DNA from: an uncultured Microscilla sp.
Lineage (GTDB): Bacteria > Bacteroidota > Bacteroidia > Cytophagales > Microscillaceae
NCBI RefSeq assembly: GCF_947493425.1
Contig: NZ_CANLRP010000097.1
Location: forward strand, 1 to 32,779
DNA length: 32,779 bases
Direction: 5' to 3'
Shown: in pieces, positions 1 to 8,619 of the stretch
Layout of the letters: each line of letters begins with the position of its first letter
How positions within the stretch are numbered: the stretch's first letter is position 1
Notes under the pieces: generated by a model
The model's database searches: none
The model's input: the letters and a program-made list of their open reading frames with translations, nothing else
What the model was told of the DNA's origin: nothing
Made by a program: the position numbers and the translations under genes

Positions 1-76
1 TAAAGTAGGTAAACAACTTTAGTATAAACTACTGATTTACAGGGCTTAATAAGGTAAACATTTACTCGAATCAGCT

Positions 77-105
77 ACGGACTATGGACTAAATACTATG
101 GACTA
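77..105. repeat. short direct repeat at window edge
   Basis: The 11-mer ACTATGGACTA occurs at 81-91 and again at 95-105, a 14-bp period, just after CTACGG. It lies downstream of the minus-strand LRR gene. The wording resembles the ACTCCGGACTAAT segments in the repeat cluster at the right end of the window, so both may belong to one dispersed low-complexity intergenic family. The function is unknown. Confidence 0.4.
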
Positions 106-122
106 TTGATGCAATATACCCC

Positions 123-1163
123 TCAAAAGTCGGCAGGCTCTATGCTAATAGCGTAGTCATCCATCAATACCTCCATCATTTCCCATCCATCTACGTTGGC
201 ATCGTCGCAAGCCCACAGTATTTTTATTTGACTATTTTTTTCCACAGCTTCAAGCAGTCGCATTAATATTTGCCACCCTCCTATATTATCCTGGTAATAA
301 TACCACACCTTGATACAGGTTTCGGGCAATGGGTTTAATGCATACATACCCAACCAACGCTCAAATATAGCCCACTCCATAGCCGAAATTACTCGATTGC
401 CCCAATAACCAATTTGAATGGCAAACGCTTGTTTGTAAATATCAAATTTTAAAAAGCACTGGTCACCTTCCTCATCATAAATAAAAAAGTTTTGATAGGG
501 CTTGACACAGGGTAATCTGGCGACTACTTCGGGAATATCTGAGTAAGCGTCATATACATACACACTTTTGAGTTGAGGACATTGCCTGATGACGTCAGGG
601 GTGAGTAAAAATGACTGGGTACGGGTAAGCGACAAATATTGGAGTTGTGGCATATTTACCAACCACGAAATATCTTGTATTTGGGTGCCACGCAAAAATA
701 ATGATTTTAGTTGCTGGAGTTGCGGTAAAGACGTAGGCAAGGTAGTAAGACCTGTATGGGTAAGGTCTAGAGTTTGCAGCAAGGGTAAATCGGTAATGCT
801 GTCGGGCAAGACATCGATGGGGTTAAATGAAAGGTATAAATGATGTAGATATGCAATGGGTGATAAGTCGGGTGGAAAAGCTTGTACACCACATCCTGAC
901 AATGACAAACTATTGCCTCGAAAGGGTAAAAACCTAAAAGCTTCCTGCTCAAAATACAAACCCATTGTTTTGTTCAAATCAGTTGCTTTTAATAAACGAT
1001 GTAACGTAATGTAGGCGGGTTGTTCTATGCTCCGAAGTAGCTGAAAAGCCAAGTCTATGTTTACCTTTTCTCTGGTCTTTAGTAATTGCTTTATTTTGAG
1101 TAGATAGTTGCCTTCTTCGGAGTTGCCATCCGATGAATAAAAAAAGTTGCGCCAATGAGTCAT
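123..1163 (-). CDS. leucine-rich-repeat protein
   Basis: This is a 346-residue protein with no signal peptide, so probably cytoplasmic. Residues about 83-222 hold five to six leucine-rich repeats with the LxxLxLxxNxLxxLP spacing (for example LHHLYLSFNPIDVLP and LQTLDLTHTGLTTLP). The N-terminal 80 residues look helical. The C-terminal 120 residues are rich in aromatic and acidic residues and match no domain I recognise. LRR folds usually bind proteins, and no partner can be named here. The ATG at 1163 is the first start in frame. An exact match to the reverse complement of TAnnTTTG lies at 1171-1178; if used, the transcript would have almost no leader. LRR membership is clear but the biological role is unknown. 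Confidence 0.85.
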   Translation of the reverse strand: MTHWRNFFYSSDGNSEEGNYLLKIKQLLKTREKVNIDLAFQLLRSIEQPAYITLHRLLKATDLNKTMGLYFEQEAFRFLPFRGNSLSLSGCGVQAFPPDLSPIAYLHHLYLSFNPIDVLPDSITDLPLLQTLDLTHTGLTTLPTSLPQLQQLKSLFLRGTQIQDISWLVNMPQLQYLSLTRTQSFLLTPDVIRQCPQLKSVYVYDAYSDIPEVVARLPCVKPYQNFFIYDEEGDQCFLKFDIYKQAFAIQIGYWGNRVISAMEWAIFERWLGMYALNPLPETCIKVWYYYQDNIGGWQILMRLLEAVEKNSQIKILWACDDANVDGWEMMEVLMDDYAISIEPADF

Positions 1164-1538
1164 AGATCAGCAAAAATAGCGTAAGATGTTGTATAAAAAG
1201 TCACTTTTGCCCGCAATTGAAAACTGTTCAAGCTTTCTTATTACATTTGCTTGCATTTATCAACACCCAATAATACCGCCAGACTTGTCTAGTTTAACCC
1301 TAAAAAGCAAAACAATGGCACTTACAGCAAGCTCTATTACTTGTCTTGCACAACAGATAACATTGCTTTAGGCACTTGTTACACAAGCACGACAAACGCT
1401 TCAAATTACTATCATCAGAGCCATTACTGATAAGTGGTTTTCAACAATGACCATGCCCACAAAACTGACCGTGCCTTTATCTAAAAGCATGGGGTAGAAA
1501 CTAAGCTATTTTTTGTTATAAACATTTGTTTGGAGACA

Positions 1539-1704
1539 CTAAGGAATGGTACCAAAATAAATTTACATTCTTAACCTCATCTTTTGTTGCTATACTTTGT
1601 TAAAAAATAGCCGAATAGCGATGCTATTAGCCGATTTTTTGCCTCGTCTAGCAACAAAATATTTTAGCGTTACTATAGAAATTTATTTTTACACCATTCC
1701 TAAG
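1539..1704. repeat. MITE-like palindromic element B
   Basis: The ends are inverted repeats. Positions 1544-1564 and the reverse complement of 1679-1699 agree at 18 of 21 bases, starting GAATGG. They are flanked on both sides by the direct repeat CTAAG (1539-1543 and 1700-1704), which would fit a 5-bp target duplication. Nested inside are a perfect 11-bp inverted pair, TTTTGTTGCTA (1582-1592) and TAGCAACAAAA (1649-1659), and a central hairpin AATAGC-GAT-GCTATT (1614-1628). The whole can fold as one long hairpin. It has no ORF. It shares its core with the elements at 10098, 14775 and 27377. Confidence 0.6.
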
Positions 1705-1724
1705 GGGAGTTTTTAAAGAAAATA

Positions 1725-1762
1725 CAGGGCTTTCTACTTTTGACATTGTGCAGAAAACCCTG
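1725..1762 (-). terminator. candidate terminator of the Ig-like protein gene
   Basis: An 11-bp stem with one mismatch pairs 1725-1735 with 1752-1762 around a 16-nt loop. Read on the minus strand it begins CAGGGTTTTCT and is followed by TATTTTCTTT, a T-rich tract. It lies about 90 bases past the stop codon of the minus-strand gene at 1854. The tract is not a pure T run, so termination efficiency is uncertain. Confidence 0.4.
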
Positions 1763-1853
1763 ATTAACATACAGGAAGTTGACTTATAATATTATTACAG
1801 AAACTTGCGATGGCTTGAAACTTATCTCATTATCCATTCAATGAATAAAAAGA

Positions 1854-2399
1854 TTATTTTACCCAACGCTCAGCAGCATTGGGTTCGCTGTTGGTGGTAT
1901 TTGCGTGAGCAGTTAACTTAGCAGCAGGAGTCGTAGTTTTGATAGCTAACTCTTTGATTACTTGGTTTCCGCTGTGGTCGTTGGCAATTACACTTATTAC
2001 ATTGTAGTTTTGCGTAAGACGAATGCGTGTCTGAAAACTGCCATAAGCATCTACATTTACTCTTTTACCATCTACAATAACCGATGCTACACCCGATACT
2101 TTATCTTCTACCTTGCCTGTAAGCAAAAACTCATTCTTGTCGCATTTCACCAATATTCTTAAGGTATGGTTAAAAACTTCTAACTTGGGCTTATGAAGGT
2201 TTAGAACAACTCTGGGGGCTTTTTTGTCAGCGCTGTTTGCTTTATTTTTGGTTACCAGACTCAATTCAGGAGTAGACTTGCTACTGGCTTTTAGTAGTTG
2301 TTTGTCTGGTGAAGCTACCTGGGCCTGTGTTGTATTTAGAAAAGCTACTGAGATAAATATTACAATAAAGGGGCGAAGTTTTGCAAAAATATTATTCAT
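1854..2399 (-). CDS. small secreted Ig-like domain protein
   Basis: The product has 181 residues. Residues 1-26 form a signal peptide (a lysine/arginine start, a hydrophobic IVIFISVAFL core and an AQA-type cleavage site), so it is exported. Residues about 70-160 look like a single bacterial Ig-like beta sandwich. The LTGKVEDKVSGVASVIVDG and VISVIANDHSGN phrases resemble the small Ig-like domains appended to many Bacteroidota secreted proteins. The region before it is rich in Ser, Lys and Ala and looks like a linker. No catalytic motif or type IX secretion tail was seen. It is monocistronic, with a candidate terminator at 1725-1762. The function is unknown; a free-standing adhesion or binding domain is the simplest guess. 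Confidence 0.75.
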   Translation of the reverse strand: MNNIFAKLRPFIVIFISVAFLNTTQAQVASPDKQLLKASSKSTPELSLVTKNKANSADKKAPRVVLNLHKPKLEVFNHTLRILVKCDKNEFLLTGKVEDKVSGVASVIVDGKRVNVDAYGSFQTRIRLTQNYNVISVIANDHSGNQVIKELAIKTTTPAAKLTAHANTTNSEPNAAERWVK

Positions 2400-2986
2400 T
2401 TTTTATAGATATTTAAAATAAGTATGGAATAGGGAGTTAGTTTTGTTAGATCAATTGCCTTTAGTCGTACTATCAGACAAAATTGTAGTGTACAAGCATA
2501 TCGAATATGCTCAAAACAATATACTTTTGAAAATGTTGTTTAAGAAAATTTTACGCTCATTTAAAAGGCAATAGGCACCTGGCTTTTGCCAAAAAGATGA
2601 CTTATCCTGAGGGAACTTGGGGTGGAGCATACTCTCTGGCAATTACCAGAAAGGAGGTAGTAGATAAAGAAGTGTAAACAGTGTTTGTGGGTGTGGGAAT
2701 ATTAATCATTATAATTCGTATTAAGATATTTAAAAAATAAGCTTTGTAATCTGGAAATAATTGAGGTCAATGGAAGTAGTATTATTTTGATACTACAATT
2801 AATCAGTCTTTGTGCTACAAAGGTATAAAACAAGCAGCCTAAGTGGAAGCGTTTTTAGTTGAAACAGTATGAAATACTTATTTGAGTAAGTTTTTTCAAT
2901 ACAAAATTATGAAAAACAGGTTTACTCACGAATTAGACTTCTAACAAAGCCATCTTATTTAACAAAAATCAGAATATAAGTATAGA
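2400..2986. other. 587-bp divergent intergenic region
   Basis: This region separates the minus-strand Ig-like gene from the plus-strand MscS gene. No ORF is worth calling. It holds a perfect palindrome with an adjacent -7-like box (2495-2529), a perfect 7-bp stem GTAGTAT/ATACTAC at 2776-2796, and a weak stem ACTTAT/GTAAGT at 2876-2891 followed by a T run. The length leaves room for a small RNA, but no family was recognised. Confidence 0.5.
2495..2529 (+). promoter_or_regulatory. palindrome beside a -7-like box
   Basis: AGCATAT-CGA-ATATGCT (2495-2511) is a perfect 17-base palindrome. Ten bases further on, TACTTTTG (2522-2529) matches TAnnTTTG exactly. The palindrome covers the place where the -33 element would be, which is a typical position for an operator. 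If active, it would start a transcript about 500 bases before the MscS gene. This is seen by eye only, and the AT-rich background raises the chance of coincidence. Confidence 0.25.
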
Positions 2987-3031
2987 GTGTTGGTATGTAG
3001 CCAGCCAGTTTGTAATTTTAAAAGTAGTCAA

Positions 3032-3913
3032 ATGTTTTTATCATTAATTTCAGAGGCTTATAAAATCATCGTCAAAGAACTCAACCTTTGGTTCGAGGTA
3101 TTTGTAAAATTTTTACCTAATTTTTTACTTGCTCTTTTGGCAATGTTTGTTTTTCATCAACTTGCCAAGTTTGCAAAAAAAATAAGCCTTCGGGTATTCG
3201 CCAAATTTTCTGACAGCTCTACCATCAACAGTGTGTTGGTGCAACTGCTATTTATCACTATTGAACTTGTGGGGGTGTTTGTTGCTTTAAATGTACTAGA
3301 CCTCAGCAAGGCGGTTACCTCACTTTTGGCGGGAGCTGGAGTAGTAGGCTTGGCACTCAGTTTTGCATTTCAAGACCTTGCCACCAACTTTATTTCAGGT
3401 TTTTTTATTGTTACCCAAAAGCCATTTGTATTAGGCGACCTGATCAAAACCAATGATTATCAGGGGCATGTAAAAGAAATAAACCTGCGTACTGTAATGA
3501 TTGAAGATCTTGATGGTCAAGATATCATTCTGCCTTCTAAAATGATTATCCAAAACCCACTGACTAACTATAGCCTGGTACGAAAGAGAAGGATTAACCT
3601 CACCATAGGGGTAGATTATGGGTCAGACCTGGGCAAAGTAAAGGAGGTAACAGTAAAGACGATCAAACAGTTATCAGTAGTAGATACCAGCAAAGGCGGA
3701 ATCATTATAGACTTTAATGAGTTTGGAGGTAGCTCTATTACTTTTACGCTCCGTTTTTGGATCGGAAGAAGCGAAGAGAGTGATCACAACAACGCCATTG
3801 CTCAAGCGATTATGGCCATTACAGAGGCATACCGCAAAAACGACATCAATATTCCATTCCCAATAAGAACCTTGCACATGAAACCCAAACAGAGCGATGA
3901 AAAAAACAATTAG
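3032..3913 (+). CDS. MscS-family mechanosensitive channel
   Basis: This is a small-conductance mechanosensitive channel of the inner membrane, which opens under membrane tension to release solutes on osmotic downshock. From the chosen ATG it has 293 residues, close to E. coli MscS (286). It has two N-terminal membrane segments, then the pore helix. The pore-helix region is rich in Gly and Ala (LLAGAGVVGLALSFAFQDL), followed by the conserved FISGFFIVTQKPFVLGD stretch that starts the beta domain. The C-terminal alpha/beta vestibule is complete. An in-frame ATG at 2987 would add 15 residues (MLVCSQPVCNFKSSQ) that do not look membranous or conserved, so 3032 is preferred. The gene appears to stand alone. 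A candidate promoter of the next gene lies just after its stop. Confidence 0.9.
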   Translation: MFLSLISEAYKIIVKELNLWFEVFVKFLPNFLLALLAMFVFHQLAKFAKKISLRVFAKFSDSSTINSVLVQLLFITIELVGVFVALNVLDLSKAVTSLLAGAGVVGLALSFAFQDLATNFISGFFIVTQKPFVLGDLIKTNDYQGHVKEINLRTVMIEDLDGQDIILPSKMIIQNPLTNYSLVRKRRINLTIGVDYGSDLGKVKEVTVKTIKQLSVVDTSKGGIIIDFNEFGGSSITFTLRFWIGRSEESDHNNAIAQAIMAITEAYRKNDINIPFPIRTLHMKPKQSDEKNN

Positions 3914-3939
3914 TTCATCATTTCCCGAGCTTTTTTTTC

Positions 3940-3947
3940 CTAAGTTT
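3940..3947 (+). promoter_or_regulatory. candidate -7 box before the BASS carrier
   Basis: TAAGTTTG matches the Bacteroidota TAnnTTTG consensus exactly, 53 bases before the ATG at 4001. A weak -33-like TTTC lies at 3920-3923, 16 bases upstream, which is slightly short of the usual spacing. Confidence 0.4.
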
Positions 3948-4000
3948 GCACGGATTAACTCAGATTAAAAAACAAACAGGCACTCAATATTTGACACTGA

Positions 4001-4912
4001 ATGGAGACCCAAATATTTTCTAATTACCTATTACCCATTACACTTGCCCTCATTATGTTAGGCATGGGGCTTTCGCTGACCATGCGCGATTTCAGAAATA
4101 TATTTTTGCAGCCCAAAGCGGTTATTTTGGGCTTGTTAAGTCAAATGATTATTCTACCTCTGTTTGCTATATTAGTGGCTCAGTTTTCGGGGTTATCTGA
4201 CGAACTTAAGGTAGGCCTGGTGCTGATAGCTGCCTGTCCAGGTGGTGCTGTATCTAACTTAATTACTCACTTGCTCAAAGGTAACGTGGCTTTGTCGGTG
4301 TCTATGACCACGGTAAACAGTTTTATTACTATTTTTACTATTCCAGCCATTGTAGGAATTGCCCTACACTATTTCATTGGCGACAGCAAAGAGATTGCAT
4401 TAGACTTTTGGGGTACACTTATCAGGGTATTACTTATTACTGTATTGCCTTGTGTGGTAGGGGTTATTATCCATCAACAGCACAAGCTGTTTGCCGAAAG
4501 TCTGGAAAAACCATTGAGAGTAATTATGCCCATTTCGCTGGCGCTTATGATGATCGGTTCTATTTTTTTAGAAAAGAAAGAAAACGCTATTCCCATTACA
4601 TTTCATGAATACCTTACCGTGATCATCCCTTGTCTTATACTCAATCTGGGTGGTATGTTCATTGGTTACTATATCGCCAAGGCTTTTGGGTTGATCAAGA
4701 AAAACCAAATCACCATAGCAGTAGAAGTAGGGCTGCAAAATACCGGGCTGGCAATTTTTGTTGCCACCTCTTTATTAGAAAACCAACGCATGGCAATTCC
4801 ATCGGCAGTATATGCCTTATTTACCTTTTTCTCAGCAGCAATTTTTGGCTTTTTGGTAAACAAAGAAGAAATTATGAAAAAACCTCCCCGAAAGCCCCAG
4901 GCAGCTAGTTAA
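4001..4912 (+). CDS. bile acid:sodium symporter (BASS) family transporter
   Basis: This is a 303-residue integral membrane carrier with about nine or ten hydrophobic segments spread over its full length. Family signatures are visible. They are MLGMGLSLTMRDF near the N-terminus, the AACPGGAVSNLITHLLKGNVALSV stretch (the Na+-binding crossover region of ASBT-like carriers), and EVGLQNTGLAIFVAT near the C-terminus. Bacterial members move organic anions such as pantoate, 2-keto acids or sulfonates with Na+; the substrate cannot be read from sequence. The next gene starts 23 bases after the stop on the same strand, so this carrier and the PLP enzyme are probably co-transcribed. That suggests, but does not prove, transport of an amino-acid-derived compound. 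Confidence 0.88.
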   Translation: METQIFSNYLLPITLALIMLGMGLSLTMRDFRNIFLQPKAVILGLLSQMIILPLFAILVAQFSGLSDELKVGLVLIAACPGGAVSNLITHLLKGNVALSVSMTTVNSFITIFTIPAIVGIALHYFIGDSKEIALDFWGTLIRVLLITVLPCVVGVIIHQQHKLFAESLEKPLRVIMPISLALMMIGSIFLEKKENAIPITFHEYLTVIIPCLILNLGGMFIGYYIAKAFGLIKKNQITIAVEVGLQNTGLAIFVATSLLENQRMAIPSAVYALFTFFSAAIFGFLVNKEEIMKKPPRKPQAAS

Positions 4913-4935
4913 TCAAATACCACAATAACCAACCA

Positions 4936-5802
4936 ATGTTACAACCAATCCAAGATACACTTTTTGACACCCACCAGGTCGAAGTATATGTGTACCGTCT
5001 TGACCTTATTCACCCACAGGTATCGGGCAACAAAGGGTACAAGCTTAAGTATAACCTACTGACAGCCAAACAACAACAGAAAAACACCTTACTTACTTTT
5101 GGAGGTGCTTATTCTAACCATATTTATGCCACGGCTGCTGCCGGAAAAAAGGCAGGGCTCAAAACTATAGGCGTAATCAGAGGAGAAGAGCACTTGCCTT
5201 TAAACCCTACGCTCCAATTTGCTACTGAGGCTGGCATGCACTTGCATTATATGGACAGAAGTACCTATCGAAACAAAAAATCGGAGGAAGTAATCGCTCA
5301 ATTACGTCAAGAATTTGGGGATTTTTATTTGGTACCCGAAGGAGGCTCCAATGCACTCGCAGTGAAGGGATGTACTGAGATATTGCCAGAGATTAAGCTT
5401 GATTTTGATGTAGTGGCTACTGCTTGTGGCACGGGAGGCACGCTTGCGGGCCTGGTTGCACACCTTGACGCCAGCAAGCAAGTACTGGGATTTCCAGCAC
5501 TTAAGGGCGGCGAGTTTTTGTACCAAGACATTGCTCAGTTGTTAGATGCTTACTACACCCAGGAAGACCTGCCAGATACAAGGCAGTCCTATACTCTGAT
5601 GACTGACTATCACTTTGGCGGCTACGCCAAAAAAAAGCCTACTCTGGAGCGGTTCATTGCTGAGTTTCAACAAAAGCACCACATACCCATAGAATGGATT
5701 TATACTGGTAAGATGTTTTATGGATTATACGATTTGATCGAAAAACGTTACTTTGCTCCTGGTACTACTATAGTGGCTTTACATACGGGGGGATTAAGGT
5801 AA
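4936..5802 (+). CDS. ACC deaminase / D-cysteine desulfhydrase-like PLP enzyme
   Basis: This is a 288-residue fold-type II PLP enzyme. The GNKGYKLKYN motif (residues 31-40) corresponds to the GNKxRKLEY box of 1-aminocyclopropane-1-carboxylate deaminase and D-cysteine desulfhydrase, which places the PLP lysine at K36. LTFGGAYSNHIYATAAAGKKAG follows, as in the family (SNH contact to the carboxylate). GTGGTLAGL is the PLP phosphate-binding loop. It is about 40 residues shorter than characterised ACC deaminases (about 330-340), like other Bacteroidota homologues annotated this way. Specificity is open: it could use ACC, D-cysteine or another D-amino acid. It is the second gene of a pair with the BASS carrier. 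It ends only 18 bases from the convergent FG-GAP gene. Confidence 0.82.
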   Translation: MLQPIQDTLFDTHQVEVYVYRLDLIHPQVSGNKGYKLKYNLLTAKQQQKNTLLTFGGAYSNHIYATAAAGKKAGLKTIGVIRGEEHLPLNPTLQFATEAGMHLHYMDRSTYRNKKSEEVIAQLRQEFGDFYLVPEGGSNALAVKGCTEILPEIKLDFDVVATACGTGGTLAGLVAHLDASKQVLGFPALKGGEFLYQDIAQLLDAYYTQEDLPDTRQSYTLMTDYHFGGYAKKKPTLERFIAEFQQKHHIPIEWIYTGKMFYGLYDLIEKRYFAPGTTIVALHTGGLR

Positions 5803-5820
5803 GCAAGCCACCCGCTGCCT

Positions 5821-8550
5821 TCACTCTCCTACCCTTACTTCGCTCAAGTGCAACTCATATTTACCATAGCGCACTCCTCCTACCCCATAAAAAGCCACCG
5901 AAATACTTTTACCTACGTAATTTTTTAAAGGTATTTTACGCAACTTAGGAGTGGTTGCTTTGATATTTTGATGGTTATAAGCTGCAATCGTTTGGTAGGT
6001 TTTTCCTCCGTCTGCCGACACCCTCACCTCTAGCACATCATCGGTATCCATTGCCCGGTATTTACCGGCATTGGGGGCAGTAGCAAAAGCTTTGAAGTAA
6101 AGTGTGTCGGCAGGGCTACGTACCTTAAACACAGGACTTTTGACATAAGCATTGCGGTTGTTGGCCTGGAGCAAAAACACCAGCGAATGAATACTGTAAC
6201 GACGCTGTTGACGCAAGCTACTCAAGGCGGTACCCTTGCTTATCCAACCCAGGCGTTGAGCACTGGGCGAGTGTACCTGGTTGAGCTGCATTTGGCAGGG
6301 CAACGATACTTTATTCACCACTACTTTTGATAGAATAGTGTCGTTTGCCAAAAAGTTGTCAACTGATGCTACATAAGCCCTGAGCTGGTAAGCACCCCCT
6401 TGCTTGATGGCAGGAATAAAAAAGCTAATGGTGGTATCTCTAAAAAAGCCCAGCTTTCCTTTTTTAATCTCGATGGGTTGAATCGCAATTGCGGAAGAAC
6501 CTACACTTTTGAGGTAAATTTTGAGCGGGTGTTGGGCAAAGTCAGCTTCTCTGATACGAATATTTTGCAGCGTCAAATCAATGTTATTATAATCGGCTTT
6601 AAGGTCTTGCCCGATGTCAGTTTTCAGTTTGGTCAGGCGCAGGTCAAAGTTGTTATTAAAAGTAAACATTGGACGCAAGCCATCCATTTCGGTCAATTGA
6701 TCACTCATCTGGTCTGCGTTTCCCCGCACATAATAATGATACGCTCTTTGACGCTCGCCTTTGTTATGAAACACCTGAAAGTCAACCCCGTTGGCAGTAG
6801 GTTTGGTTTGTATATACTCTACCGCCATCAATAGGTTTTTGCCTTGGGTAGGGTCAAATCTAAAAACATTATCTAAATGAAAATCAATGAGCGCGTTGGG
6901 GTGTTTAGTATAAGGCAAAAAATTAGTATTCAAGCTTTTAGCGGGATCTTGGTCATACACCAAGGTCATATTTTCTATTGTGTTGCCCCAATCGCGGTGT
7001 GTTTCGTTTAATACCGAGTCGGGCACATTTTTCAAGTATATTTTTAACCTGCTTGCCCCAGCTGTCATAATTGCCTGGTTCAGTTTTTTGTGCAAGGCTA
7101 TTTCCAGGTTATAAATTTTTCCATCAACAAAAAAACGGTGAGGAATCATTTTCTGATCATACAAAAACAAGCTCCGGTTATAAGTATTTGGGCGGGATGA
7201 AATATCCAATAACACCTTTTTTTGATAGTACTTATAGGTATTGGCTTGCGCCGACTTTCTCAGTACTTGTGGCTTGCCTCTTGGCTTGTCTAAAACAAAT
7301 TGGGGTGATGGCTTATTACCCTGAGTACCCTTATTCAACCACACCGCCAGTTCGTCTATGCCCCGCACAATGGCCAGTACATCGTGCCAGCCATCGCCGT
7401 TGAGATCGGCTATAGCATACCCAAACTTTTTAGTGTCTACCTTGCCCAACATAGGCAAATACTGGGGTTGATAAAACTGCCCCGCTTGATTGCGTAAAGC
7501 AAAAAACAATCGATCAAAGCCTTTTTTACGAGGTTCCACTCCCAATACATCTGCTGTGCCATCATGGTTGAGGTCAGTTACAGCAAACCGCTCACTCTGT
7601 TGTTTGATAGTCACCGAAAGCTTACTTTGTTGCACTACTCGTTTAAAACTGCCCAAAGAGTCAGCGGTGAGCACCTTTAGCTGCTGCCGGGTAGCTACAT
7701 AAGCCCGTGTGCTATCTTCAGCAGTTGTTTTATGCAATACTGGATAAGGCATTTTAAACAAACTACGTCTCCAAGTCGCTTTGAATTGTCCAGCAGTGGT
7801 TTGCAAAAAGCTCACTTGAGCAAGCTTGTCAGTAACCAAAAAATCGGGCAAACCGTCATTGTTTAAGTCTGCCTGTAATACCTGATAATAAGTAGAGATG
7901 TTACCCACGGTAGATTGTATTTTTTTAGGAAGCTCAAAGCTTCCATCTCCTTTACCTTTAAACAAATGCAACGCCAGCGGCTCAAGAGCACCCGACGAAA
8001 AAGAGGCAATGTCTATATTTCCGTCTTGGTCGTAATCCAATAAAAAAGTTTCCCCTCCGTGGCTACCTGTAGTAAAAAACCGGGGTGGTTCGAAAGCAAA
8101 TTTGGCTGAATCCTGAGGCACTTTACCCTTATAAAGCCAAAAACCATTTTTCCAGAAATGATGCACGACCATATCAGGGCGACCATCTTGGTTGAAGTCT
8201 GCTACATCGCTGATAAAAGCAAACTGATCAGGCTTTTCAAAAATAATTTCTTTACCAAAAGTGCCTTTGCCCTGATTTATAAATACAGAAGCTTTGGCAA
8301 GTTTGGGTCCTTGGCTCGACTGGTGCTGGTACAATTGGGCGTCTAGGATCACATCTAAGTCTCCATCGCCATCTAGGTCTTTGGTCAAGATGCGATTGGG
8401 GCAGTTTGCCTGTGGAATGTTGGCAATAGGTGAGCAAATATTGAAGGGGTAGTATTGGGGTGGAGCAAAACCTTGCCAGGCAATGTTTTGACTAAAACCT
8501 ACCCTACTCCAGAGAGTCACGATTATAAAGAATGTGCCTAATATTTTCAT
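5821..8550 (-). CDS. secreted FG-GAP/VCBS repeat protein
   Basis: The product is a 909-residue exported protein. Residues 1-20 are a signal peptide. Six calcium-loop motifs of the FG-GAP (VCBS) type, DxNxDGxxD, start near residues 58, 118, 172, 228, 326 and 382 (for example DLDGDGDLD and DLNGDGWHD), enough for a beta-propeller. Residues about 640-770 resemble a CARDB-like adhesion domain. The C-terminal 130 residues look like a jelly-roll: disulfide-poor, with an EVRVSADGGKTYQTIA strand pair. I do not see a canonical type IX sorting tail, although the end is beta-rich. The role is probably surface or extracellular binding. Its upstream neighbour on the same strand, the M20 peptidase, ends 69 bases away, so co-transcription is possible. 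Confidence 0.85.
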   Translation of the reverse strand: MKILGTFFIIVTLWSRVGFSQNIAWQGFAPPQYYPFNICSPIANIPQANCPNRILTKDLDGDGDLDVILDAQLYQHQSSQGPKLAKASVFINQGKGTFGKEIIFEKPDQFAFISDVADFNQDGRPDMVVHHFWKNGFWLYKGKVPQDSAKFAFEPPRFFTTGSHGGETFLLDYDQDGNIDIASFSSGALEPLALHLFKGKGDGSFELPKKIQSTVGNISTYYQVLQADLNNDGLPDFLVTDKLAQVSFLQTTAGQFKATWRRSLFKMPYPVLHKTTAEDSTRAYVATRQQLKVLTADSLGSFKRVVQQSKLSVTIKQQSERFAVTDLNHDGTADVLGVEPRKKGFDRLFFALRNQAGQFYQPQYLPMLGKVDTKKFGYAIADLNGDGWHDVLAIVRGIDELAVWLNKGTQGNKPSPQFVLDKPRGKPQVLRKSAQANTYKYYQKKVLLDISSRPNTYNRSLFLYDQKMIPHRFFVDGKIYNLEIALHKKLNQAIMTAGASRLKIYLKNVPDSVLNETHRDWGNTIENMTLVYDQDPAKSLNTNFLPYTKHPNALIDFHLDNVFRFDPTQGKNLLMAVEYIQTKPTANGVDFQVFHNKGERQRAYHYYVRGNADQMSDQLTEMDGLRPMFTFNNNFDLRLTKLKTDIGQDLKADYNNIDLTLQNIRIREADFAQHPLKIYLKSVGSSAIAIQPIEIKKGKLGFFRDTTISFFIPAIKQGGAYQLRAYVASVDNFLANDTILSKVVVNKVSLPCQMQLNQVHSPSAQRLGWISKGTALSSLRQQRRYSIHSLVFLLQANNRNAYVKSPVFKVRSPADTLYFKAFATAPNAGKYRAMDTDDVLEVRVSADGGKTYQTIAAYNHQNIKATTPKLRKIPLKNYVGKSISVAFYGVGGVRYGKYELHLSEVRVGE

Positions 8551-8619
8551 AAAGAACCTTTTACCAGCAGCAAGTCGCTTGAGTCTTGCCGCTTGTACCT
8601 ATACACTTCACGCAAAAAC

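Larger units (their letters stand above)
1164..1853. other. 690-bp intergenic region without a convincing gene
   Basis: This region lies between the start of the LRR gene and the end of the Ig-like protein gene, both on the minus strand. The only open frame (1186-1371, plus strand, 61 codons) has no family resemblance and was not called. The stretch holds element B (1539-1704) and a hairpin at 1725-1762. Nothing else was recognised in 1180-1538 or 1763-1853. Confidence 0.6.

Noticed and set aside
1186..1371. 61-codon plus-strand ORF in the gap after the LRR gene
   Set aside because: No recognisable motif, hydrophobic low-quality translation, no neighbour logic.
4936..5802. Ethylene-related ACC catabolism or plant-growth role
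   Set aside because: Family members of this length are often D-cysteine desulfhydrases or of unknown specificity; the sequence alone does not support ACC.
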